Positions 8,778 through 15,860 of a DNA stretch of 64,000 nt are shown here, piece by piece (position 1 is the first letter of the stretch; every line of letters starts with the position of its first letter). Made by a program: the position numbers and the translations under genes. Under the pieces are notes generated by a model. It was not told the DNA's origin. It worked only from the letters and a program-made list of their open reading frames with translations, and ran no database searches. Source of the DNA: Acidobacteriaceae bacterium. Its GTDB lineage: Bacteria; Acidobacteriota; Terriglobia; Terriglobales; Acidobacteriaceae. The stretch is taken from contig CAHJWI010000009.1 in NCBI GenBank assembly GCA_903642225.1, positions 37,991 to 101,990 of the forward strand, in the 5' to 3' direction.

Positions 8778-8871
8778 GAGCTCGCTCGAACGAGCGCTGA
8801 AGCGCTGAGCCCACCCTTTGGTTCCGCAAGCGGACTCGAGTCACGATAGAACTGTGAAAAGAATGGGGCAC
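8778..8871 (-). repeat. Dispersed intergenic repeat, copy A
   Basis: Read on the minus strand, this begins GTGCCCCATTCTTTTC, continues with a variable middle, then GGGTGGGCTCAGCGC and a hairpin-forming AGCGCTCGTTCG stretch. The same order of blocks recurs at 31169-31246 and 32317-32420, always between genes. The remaining gap from 8441 to 8887 holds only the promoter, palindrome and hairpin repeats described separately; I see no gene in it. Confidence 0.65.
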
Positions 8872-8887
8872 ACGGAGATGAGCTGAG

Positions 8888-9514
8888 CTAGCGGAGGGCT
8901 TCGTCGTAGGTGCCGAGGGTTCCCTGGCCAATGGCCAGCATGCCGCTGACATGGGCGAGTGCTTTTTGAACGACCGGAAGAACTTGCGCTGCCTGCGCGG
9001 GCGAGATGTTTTTGCCGTTGAGCTTCAGGGTTGGCATGAGCTCCAAATAGTCTTCCAGTGCTTTTTCTTCCGTCGCTTGCAAGAGGGCCTGCTCTTGATA
9101 AGCGGCGGAGAAGCGTGCGACCTGGTCGTAGCTCATGTAGGAGAGCACGCCGGTGCTGCCGGCGGTTTGCCAGGCGGCGTCGGGGATGGGTGTTTCCTGA
9201 AAGCCGAGGGTGACTGCATCGTGCATGGCATCTGGCTTGGCGGCGATGACACCCTGCAGGGCGGCCAGCATTTTGAGGAGGGCCTGTTGCTCCTCCATGA
9301 CTTTGGGTGCGCCCGTTTTGAGGAGATGCTGATTGCTGCGGATCTCTGCGGTGATGTTGGCGACGGCTTCGTTGCGGAGGTGGGCGTGATGGAGGGACTC
9401 TGCCGTGTTTTCAAGGCCGAGTGCGATGAGCAGGCCGACGGTGATGGTGAGCAGGTGGATGAGGAAGTCGCGGACACCGCCGATGCGGTGTTCCGGTGCG
9501 TGCACGTCGAGCAT
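8888..9514 (-). CDS. Hypothetical single-span membrane protein
   Basis: A 208-residue protein with one N-terminal transmembrane helix (about 16-35, LIHLLTITVGLLIALGLEN) preceded by a short His/Arg-containing segment (HAPEHRIGGVRDF). The rest is Ala/Glu/Gln-rich and predicted helical, with coiled-coil character (about 40-100). Proteins with this N-terminus are frequent in acidobacterial genomes but I know of no function. It lies between repeat-rich DNA and a decayed gene. Its ATG start gives a natural membrane anchor. Confidence 0.75.
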   Translation of the reverse strand: MLDVHAPEHRIGGVRDFLIHLLTITVGLLIALGLENTAESLHHAHLRNEAVANITAEIRSNQHLLKTGAPKVMEEQQALLKMLAALQGVIAAKPDAMHDAVTLGFQETPIPDAAWQTAGSTGVLSYMSYDQVARFSAAYQEQALLQATEEKALEDYLELMPTLKLNGKNISPAQAAQVLPVVQKALAHVSGMLAIGQGTLGTYDEALR

Positions 9515-9596
9515 GAACTAGTCCCCAGTGTGTGCGGTGAGATGGGAACAGAGTAGCAGCGTTGTTGCGCTGCGTTGGAGCTGGAGGGGAAGGTTA

Positions 9597-10131
9597 TTAG
9601 CGGCTGTCGCGGAGCCGGCGGTCGTAGGCGGACATTTGAGCGGAGACCAGGGCGTTTGCCTTTTTGAGGGCGGCTGCGGTGTTGGGGTCGAGCTGGTCTC
9701 AGGTGCGGAAGCCGCCTTTGTCCTGGATGGTGGAGGGGTCGACAGAGCCGTTCTGGTCGAGCATGGCGGCGAGTTGGAAGGTGACGGAGTGCTGGGCGGG
9801 GTCGACCGTTGCGCGGGCGGACGCGGTAGCCGATGGAGATGGCGCAGGCGCTGAGGTGGGCGGGGTCGCCGAGGCCGATCTGATGTTGGCGGCAGGCACG
9901 GGGCGTGCGATAGAAGGTGAACAGCGTGAGGGTATAGGTGCCGCGGTCCTGGAAGTCGCGGTAGTTAGGCTGGAGCCAGTCGGTGCTGCTGAGGGTCGGG
10001 AGTGTAGATCTGGACGTCAGGGTCGGAGGCAACGAGGAGGGGTGTGGTCCATGCTCCGGTTTCGTCCATGACCTGAGTGGGTTTACCGAAGGCACCGCGC
10101 TGGACGAGTTGTTGCGCGAGTGCCACGCTGC
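9597..10131 (-). pseudogene. Decayed gene for an uncharacterised protein (two frameshifts and one in-frame stop)
   Basis: Three frames must be joined to give one coherent product. The first segment runs through VALAQQLVQRGAFGKPTQV to VQIYTPD. The second, in another frame, contains STDWLQPNYRDFQDRG and SACAISIGYRV. The third contains VTFQLAAMLDQNGSVDP and reaches a TGA after GGFRT, beyond which DQLDPNTAAALKKANALVSA continues to a normal TAA. The amino-acid composition is protein-like in each piece, unlike the shadow frames. Either this is a genuine pseudogene or the sequence has indels; the extra stop argues for decay. No start codon was identified. The product resembles secreted acidobacterial proteins of unknown function. 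Confidence 0.65.
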
Positions 10132-10158
10132 AGCATTTGGATGAATGGCGGTGATAAT

Positions 10159-11577
10159 TTACGGCCCAAGCGGCAGAACGATTTCCGCCACGCACCCTGA
10201 ACCCTCCAAACGGTTCCGCAGGTTTAACGCCCCACGGTGCCCCGCCGCAATCTGCCTCGACAGAGTCAGCCCAATCCCCGCACCCGCAGGCTTTGTCGTA
10301 TAAAACGGCACAAACAGGTTCGCGGGGTTCGCCAGCCCGGGCCCGTTATCCGCAACCTGAATCGTCAGCTGACGGCCCAGCACCGCCCACTGCAGCGTCA
10401 CCTCCGGCGCGGCATTCTCCGCCTCCGGATCCAGCGCCGCCTCGGCCGCGTTCTTCATCAGATTGATCAACAACTGTTGCAATTGATCCGCGTCCGCCAT
10501 CATCTGGACATCGAGTCCAGGCAGCACCCTCACCGCCACCCGCTGCTCCAGCGGCACCGTCCTCTCCACCAGCGCGCACAAGCTCGTGGGCCGCATGGTG
10601 GGCGGCGGCAACCGCGACATCTGCTGATAAGCCTGCAGGAACCGATTCAGCGAATCCGCACGATCCTCAATCAACGACAAGCCGCGCCGCATATCGTTCA
10701 GGTCCTGGGACGTGTGGTGCACCCGGTCCAGGTGCAGCGGACGCGCACGCAGCATGCTGGCGATGCTCTTGATCGGCGTGAGCGAGTTGTTGATTTCGTG
10801 CCCCAGTACGCGGATTAGACGCTGCCACGCGACGCGCTCCTCCTCCTGCAGCGCTGCCGCCACGTCGCTCAGCACGAACAGTGTGTGTGGCACGCCATAC
10901 AGCCGGAACACCGCACGCCGTACAGACCAGCTCGGCTGCTTTCCATCCCCGTGCGCATACATTGATTCATCACTCCGCTCCAACAAGGGACTCAACCCAA
11001 GCTCCTCCGCAGGCTGCCGCAACGCGCGGTTCCGCTGCAGGCCAAACGCACGCTCCGCCGCAGCATTCAGCAGCCGCAGGTTACTCTCCTCGTCAAAGGC
11101 CACCACCGGCGACTGCATCGACGTCATCACCCGGTCTGCAAGCGCCAGCGCATCCAGCGCGCCGCTCCTCTGCTGCTGCAGCGTGCTCGCCAGCGCGTTG
11201 ATCTCCAGCGCCAGGTCGCCCATCGCATCACCGCGCCGTGCACCACGCGCCCGAAAGCTGAAGTCGTTGTCGCGCAGCGCCGCCACGATGTTCGACAGCG
11301 TCTGCATCGGCCGAACAATGCCGTCAAAGAAATAAGAGGATGCCAGCAACCAGGCCAGCGCGCATACGCCGATCAACAGGAGCGTACTTCCAGTGGAAAC
11401 TTGGTCCAGCCTGCACGCCCATACCAACACCCCAAAAAAGGGAAGCGCCGCTGCCGCAAGCCACAACCGAAGTCGGCGTTCAAAGCTTAGCCGCCGCCGA
11501 CTCCGTCCCAACGAGATCCGCTGCCGTACCACCGGTGGAGCCTCCTCCGGCGCGGCGCGGCCTTCGCTAAAGGCCAT
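10159..11577 (-). CDS. Sensor histidine kinase, NtrY-like
   Basis: A 472-residue membrane kinase. Two transmembrane helices lie at about 36-54 and 62-84, followed by a HAMP linker, a PAS-like segment (about 148-240), a HisKA domain with phosphorylated His in VLGHEINNSLTP (about 260) and an HATPase domain with N-box LLINLMKNAAEAA, VADNGPGL and GAGIGLTL. The HEINN-type H-box is characteristic of kinases that pair with NtrC-type regulators. Its ATG lies inside the last codons of the regulator gene (11-bp overlap), so the two are translationally coupled. It has little sensory domain outside the membrane, so it may sense the envelope or the transporter. It is the last gene of the efflux operon. 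Confidence 0.9.
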   Translation of the reverse strand: MAFSEGRAAPEEAPPVVRQRISLGRSRRRLSFERRLRLWLAAAALPFFGVLVWACRLDQVSTGSTLLLIGVCALAWLLASSYFFDGIVRPMQTLSNIVAALRDNDFSFRARGARRGDAMGDLALEINALASTLQQQRSGALDALALADRVMTSMQSPVVAFDEESNLRLLNAAAERAFGLQRNRALRQPAEELGLSPLLERSDESMYAHGDGKQPSWSVRRAVFRLYGVPHTLFVLSDVAAALQEEERVAWQRLIRVLGHEINNSLTPIKSIASMLRARPLHLDRVHHTSQDLNDMRRGLSLIEDRADSLNRFLQAYQQMSRLPPPTMRPTSLCALVERTVPLEQRVAVRVLPGLDVQMMADADQLQQLLINLMKNAAEAALDPEAENAAPEVTLQWAVLGRQLTIQVADNGPGLANPANLFVPFYTTKPAGAGIGLTLSRQIAAGHRGALNLRNRLEGSGCVAEIVLPLGP

Positions 11578-13030
11578 GCTTCTCCATGCGCCTGTACAGC
11601 GCACCGCGGCTCAGCCCCAGCGCCTCTGCGGCGTGGCTCACGTTGCCTCCGGTGCGTGCCAGCGCCTTACGCACAAGCACCGCCTCCACGGCCTCCAGGC
11701 TCATGTCGTCCAGCGTCATCGAGGCTCCGCCCCGCTGCGCCGCATGCAGTCCAAGGTCCGCCGCAGCAATGCGAGCACCGCGTGCCATCAACACCGCCCG
11801 CTCCATCGTGTGGTCCAGCTCCCGCACATTTCCCGGCCACGTGTGACTCAGCAGCTGCTGCAAGGCCGACGTCTCAAAGCCATCGATCACCCGCCGGTAG
11901 CGCGCGCTGTACTGCGAAAGAAAGTGCGCCGCCAGCGCCGGAATATCATCCCTTCGCTCTCGCAGGGACGGCAAACGAATCTCCACCGTGTTCAGCCGAA
12001 AAAACAGATCCTCCCGAAATCGCCCAGACGCAGTCTCCTCCCGAAGGTCCGCATTCGTTGCGCTAATCATTCGCACATCCACCCGGCGCGTCGCGCTCGA
12101 CCCCACCCGCTCCATCTCTCCAGTTTCCAGCACACGCAGCAGCTTGCTCTGTTGCCGCAACGGAATATTCGCGATCTCGTCCAGGAACAGCGTCCCTCCG
12201 CTGGCCAGTTCGAAGCGCCCGATGCGGTCCGCGCGAGCGTCCGTAAACGCACCTTTCACGTGCCCGAACAGCTCGCTCTCAAATGTCCCTTCCGGCAGTG
12301 CGCCCGTGTTTACCGCCACCAGCGGCCTTCCTGCGCGATGGCTCAGTCGGTGCAGCGTTTGCGCCACTACCTCCTTGCCGGTGCCATGCTCCCCGGTTAC
12401 CAGCACGTTTGCGTCCGACGGCCCAATCCGCTCCATCAGCTCAATCACCGGCCGCATCGACGCAGCCGTCGCAATAAATGTGACGCCACTTGCATCCGCG
12501 CGCAACAGCCTGTTCTCCGCTTCCAGGAACTGCGTGCGCCGGTGCGCATGATACAGCTCAATCTGCGTCTTCACCACGCTCAGCAGCCGAGTGTTCTCCC
12601 ACGGCTTCTGCACAAAATCGCTCGCACCGCGTCGCATCGCGTCCACTGCGAGGTCCACATTTGCCCATGCCGTCATCAGCACCACCGGCAACTGCCCAAA
12701 CCGCTGTCGCACCGTGTCCAGCAACTGCAAACCTTCGGTGCCGCTCGTCGTGTCTCGCGTGTAGTTCAGGTCCATCAGCAGCGCGTCATAATCATGGTTC
12801 TCCAGGCATTCCAACACCGCCGCAGGCGAACGCGCAGTCTCCACCACGTACCCTTCCGGCCGCAGCAGCAGCGTGAGTGCTTCCAGAATGAACGGCTGAT
12901 CGTCGGCCACCAGCAGCCGGGATCGCCGCTCGCGTGCGGCTGCCGGCGGTCCCGGATTTTGCGCCTCCACCTCGATGCGTGTGCTCATAGCGCCTGACCC
13001 TGCCAAACCTACAGAATTACTGGACAACAT
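11567..13030 (-). CDS. Sigma-54-dependent NtrC-family response regulator
   Basis: A 487-residue enhancer-binding protein with three domains. The receiver (about 38-155) has phospho-acceptor Asp in LLMDLNYT (about 87) and Lys in VQKPW. The AAA+ domain (about 182-410) has Walker A GEHGTGKE (213-220), Walker B GGTLFLDEI and the sigma-54 contact loop, which reads GAFTDA instead of GAFTGA (260-265). The C-terminal Fis-type helix-turn-helix is GGNVSHAAEALGLSRGALYR. It presumably activates the -24/-12 element in front of the first gene of its own operon. The start at 13030 overlaps the channel gene by 14 bp; an ATG at 12988 is an alternative. Confidence 0.93.
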   Translation of the reverse strand: MLSSNSVGLAGSGAMSTRIEVEAQNPGPPAAARERRSRLLVADDQPFILEALTLLLRPEGYVVETARSPAAVLECLENHDYDALLMDLNYTRDTTSGTEGLQLLDTVRQRFGQLPVVLMTAWANVDLAVDAMRRGASDFVQKPWENTRLLSVVKTQIELYHAHRRTQFLEAENRLLRADASGVTFIATAASMRPVIELMERIGPSDANVLVTGEHGTGKEVVAQTLHRLSHRAGRPLVAVNTGALPEGTFESELFGHVKGAFTDARADRIGRFELASGGTLFLDEIANIPLRQQSKLLRVLETGEMERVGSSATRRVDVRMISATNADLREETASGRFREDLFFRLNTVEIRLPSLRERRDDIPALAAHFLSQYSARYRRVIDGFETSALQQLLSHTWPGNVRELDHTMERAVLMARGARIAAADLGLHAAQRGGASMTLDDMSLEAVEAVLVRKALARTGGNVSHAAEALGLSRGALYRRMEKHGL

Positions 13031-15062
13031 TTGCCGCCTGCACCGTTTGTGCGCCGCTACGCGCTGATTCTACAGAAACGCCGTTTGCCTCCAGCGTCGT
13101 ACCAATCGCCCGCTGGAGCTCCACCCGCGACTTCTGGTACGCCGTACGCGCTGCAACCAGGGCACTCTCGGCAGTCGCCAAAGCCTGCCTTGAAACCAGC
13201 GTCTCCTGCGCACTGCCCGCGCCCAGCTGCTGCTCCTTGCCGGTAATGTCGAACGTCCGTGCCGCCAGATCGCGTGCTTTCATCGCAGCCCCCACCCGAG
13301 CACCGCTCTGCTGCAGCGCGTACTGCGCATTCCGCACCTCAATGCGAATCTGCTTGCGCTGCTGCTGCAGCTGAATTTCCGCCTGCCGCGTCTCCAGCTC
13401 CGACCGGTATTGATCGCTCTTTGCCTGCCGATTCCGGATCGGTATGGCCACGTTCAAACCCACGTAGTAGTTCGGCGCGGAGTTGTTGAACGCATTCTCA
13501 AACGACCCGCCATACCCCACCGGCACTGTCGATGTAACACCCGCAGCCTCGTTCGGCACACCAGCCAAGCCAACCCCGCCAAACGTTCCAATCAGGTTTA
13601 CCGTCGGCAGCAGCGCGTTGTTCAAAGCCACCCGGCTGATATCCCGATTCTTCAAATTCGTCGTCGCGATCTTTAGTTCCAGCCTGCGTCCCAGCGCGTC
13701 CGCGATAATGTTTTCCGTCGGCGCATCCGCCTCCACCGCCGCACCTCCCGTCACGGTGCTCAGGTCCGTTGGCCGCACCGGCATCGCCTCCAGCGTGGTG
13801 TCGTCCAGGTTCTTCGTCAGCGCATTCTTGATCAGCAGTTCCTGAAATTGCAGAGCACTCTTCGCAATTGTCAGGTCCTGCTCCGCCTTCGCAACCTCGC
13901 CCTCATCTTTCATCACATCCAGCGCTGGTATCGCCTGCAGCGCCAGCTGCTTGCGCCCACTCTCCAGCGTGCTGTTGGCAAAGTCGAACGACCTCGCCTT
14001 CACCTGCTCATCCTCATACGCCGCCACCAGGTCCCAGTACAGGTTCGCAATCTGCGTCACCGTCGTCACCACCTGGAACTCAAACGCCTCGTCCGAAATC
14101 TTCTTCGTGTTCTGCGCCACCCGCAGATAGCGCAGGTTCGGCCCCAGTCCAAACCCGGCCAGCAGCGGCTGCTGCACCTGGAACTGGAATGACGAATTCA
14201 GCGTAGGCGTCAGAAAGCTGAACGGACTATTCGTCGTCTGCCGGTTGCCGTTGTAGGAAACCCCAATCGTCGTACCCGTGCCAAACGCCTGCTGATACCC
14301 AATGTCGCCATTGATCAGGTTGTCGCGAAGGGTCGGCACACCGTAGATCGAAAGGTTCGATAGCGGCGATGTACTGTGCTGCACCCGGAAGTCGCCCGTG
14401 ATCAGCGGATCGTAGGAGTTCACCTGCGTTCCGCCACCGAGCGTCGACTGCACCAACCCGGAAGCTCCGGTACCCGCGCCACCCGCGCCTCCGCTCGTTC
14501 CACCCGCACCCGCGCCCGCCGCGCTGGCGCCAAATCCGCCCACACCGCCACCCGGCGTGTTCTGCACCACGCCGGTGTTCACGCCCCGGTTAAATCCGCC
14601 GGCCCTGGTGCGCAGAATATCCGCATCCGCGATCGGTATGTTGTACCGTGCGATGGCCAGGTCCAGGTTGTTCTGCAGGGCCAATTCAATCGCGTCCTTT
14701 AACGAGATTTCCAGCAAACCATCGTGAATGTGCGCGTCCAGCGAAGCGGAGTTCGCCAGGTTTGCCGGTGCCACCTCCGTCGGCCGGTATGCCTTGATCG
14801 GATTGCTCGAATGGGGAATATCCAAGCGTACTGCCGTCTGCGCGACGTCAGAGCGAACCGGTGCCGAAAGTGCAAACCGCGGCTGTGGCGCGTCCGCCTG
14901 GGTCGTCTGTGTCTGTGGCTCCGATGTCTGCGTTATCGATGTCTGCGTTATCGATGTCTGCGGTATCGATGTCTGCGGCGAGCCTGCCTGCGCCACCATC
15001 ATCAGCGACGGTTGTAGCAGCATCGATACGGCGGCCAGACATGTGGTGCGTGTGTAGGTCAT
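13017..15062 (-). CDS. TolC-family outer membrane efflux channel
   Basis: A 681-residue outer membrane factor. It has a signal peptide (about 1-26, cut near AQA), then a Gln/Thr/Ser repeat segment (about 28-58) not usual for TolC, a Gly/Ala-rich insert (about 170-205), and two coiled-coil OEP repeats, for example ELKIATTNLKNRDISRV and TRQAEIQLQQQRKQIRIEV. It is longer than E. coli TolC because of the N-terminal repeat and Gly-rich stretches. Its ATG shares bases with the stop of the upstream ATPase gene (TGATG), indicating coupled translation. It provides the exit duct for the HlyD/ADOP machine encoded upstream. Confidence 0.9.
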   Translation of the reverse strand: MTYTRTTCLAAVSMLLQPSLMMVAQAGSPQTSIPQTSITQTSITQTSEPQTQTTQADAPQPRFALSAPVRSDVAQTAVRLDIPHSSNPIKAYRPTEVAPANLANSASLDAHIHDGLLEISLKDAIELALQNNLDLAIARYNIPIADADILRTRAGGFNRGVNTGVVQNTPGGGVGGFGASAAGAGAGGTSGGAGGAGTGASGLVQSTLGGGTQVNSYDPLITGDFRVQHSTSPLSNLSIYGVPTLRDNLINGDIGYQQAFGTGTTIGVSYNGNRQTTNSPFSFLTPTLNSSFQFQVQQPLLAGFGLGPNLRYLRVAQNTKKISDEAFEFQVVTTVTQIANLYWDLVAAYEDEQVKARSFDFANSTLESGRKQLALQAIPALDVMKDEGEVAKAEQDLTIAKSALQFQELLIKNALTKNLDDTTLEAMPVRPTDLSTVTGGAAVEADAPTENIIADALGRRLELKIATTNLKNRDISRVALNNALLPTVNLIGTFGGVGLAGVPNEAAGVTSTVPVGYGGSFENAFNNSAPNYYVGLNVAIPIRNRQAKSDQYRSELETRQAEIQLQQQRKQIRIEVRNAQYALQQSGARVGAAMKARDLAARTFDITGKEQQLGAGSAQETLVSRQALATAESALVAARTAYQKSRVELQRAIGTTLEANGVSVESARSGAQTVQAANVVQ
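14922..14981 (-). repeat. Four 15-bp tandem repeats in the TolC gene
   Basis: Four head-to-tail units, CGATGTCTGCGTTAT twice, then CGATGTCTGCGGTAT and CGATGTCTGCGGCGA on the plus strand. In the protein they encode a five-residue Gln-Thr-Ser-Ile-Pro/Thr repeat just after the signal peptide. Unit length is a multiple of three, so copy-number change would keep the reading frame. Confidence 0.9.
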
Positions 15063-15844
15063 CAGCTACGTGTGCTCCCTTGTGTTGCAATACGCTGCAG
15101 CGCAATACCCTGTGGTGCTTGGTCGTCCTGTCCAGCACCCAACGGTGCCCCACCGTAAGCGGTCATTCCAGGGTGCGCAGAATCAAACGTCAACCAGCCA
15201 TCCCGCAGCTCCAGCGTGCGCGTACCATAGGCTGCATTCGCCTCGGCATGCGTCACCTGCACAACGGTCGTGCCGCCCTGGTTCAGCTCACGAAACATCT
15301 CCATAATCTCTGCCGCCTGGGCACTGTGCAGGTTGCCCGTGGGCTCGTCGGCAAGCAGCAGCGCCGGCTTGTGGATCACCGCCCGCGCCACACCCACCAG
15401 TTGCTGCTGCCCACCGGAAAGCTGCGACGGGTACAAATCCTTCTTGCCCACCATTTGAAAGCGATCCAGCGTATCCGCCACCATCGCCTGCCGCTCCCCG
15501 CGCGAGATATTTTTGTAACTCAGCGGTAAGTCGATATTCTCTGCAACCGTCAAGTCATCCAGCAGGTGATAACTCTGGAAGACCATACCGATCCGCTGCC
15601 GCGCCAGCTCCGCGCGCTGCTTCCGGTTCAGCAGGTGCACCGCCGTTTCATCGAACAGGAACTCGCCACGCCACCCGTCATCCAGCATCGCCAGCGTATT
15701 CAGCAGGCTGCTCTTGCCCGCACCGCTCGGCCCCATCACCGTCACAAACTCACCCGCGGCAATCTGCAGGTTCACTCGCCGCAGAACAAAGGTCTCTGTC
15801 GGCCCCGTCTTGTAACTACGTTCCAACTGTCTAAGTTCAATCAT
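15062..15844 (-). CDS. ABC transporter ATP-binding protein (MacB/LolD class) with atypical signature
   Basis: A 260-residue ATPase. Walker A GPSGAGKSS, Q-loop FQSYHLL, Walker B ALLLADEPTGNL with catalytic Glu, and H-loop VTHAE are present. The signature reads LSGGQQQLVGVARA, with Leu where MacB/LolD proteins have Arg, and the D-loop reads NLHSAQ with His instead of Asp. The other ATPase in the operon is canonical, so the two may form an asymmetric pair or serve different permeases. It has a C-terminal extension of about 35 residues beyond the H-loop strand. It lies 16 bp downstream of the ADOP permease gene and overlaps the TolC start by one base. Confidence 0.9.
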   Translation of the reverse strand: MIELRQLERSYKTGPTETFVLRRVNLQIAAGEFVTVMGPSGAGKSSLLNTLAMLDDGWRGEFLFDETAVHLLNRKQRAELARQRIGMVFQSYHLLDDLTVAENIDLPLSYKNISRGERQAMVADTLDRFQMVGKKDLYPSQLSGGQQQLVGVARAVIHKPALLLADEPTGNLHSAQAAEIMEMFRELNQGGTTVVQVTHAEANAAYGTRTLELRDGWLTFDSAHPGMTAYGGAPLGAGQDDQAPQGIALQRIATQGSTRS

Positions 15845-15860
15845 TGGCGTCCACCTTTAT

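Noticed and set aside
11393..12997. Plus-strand frame of 534 codons over the sigma-54 activator
   Set aside because: The protein is mostly His/Arg/Gln/Pro repeats, a shadow of the real minus-strand gene with all AAA+ motifs.
14922..14981. Repeats considered as a CRISPR array
   Set aside because: Units are head-to-tail without spacers and lie in frame inside a coding gene.
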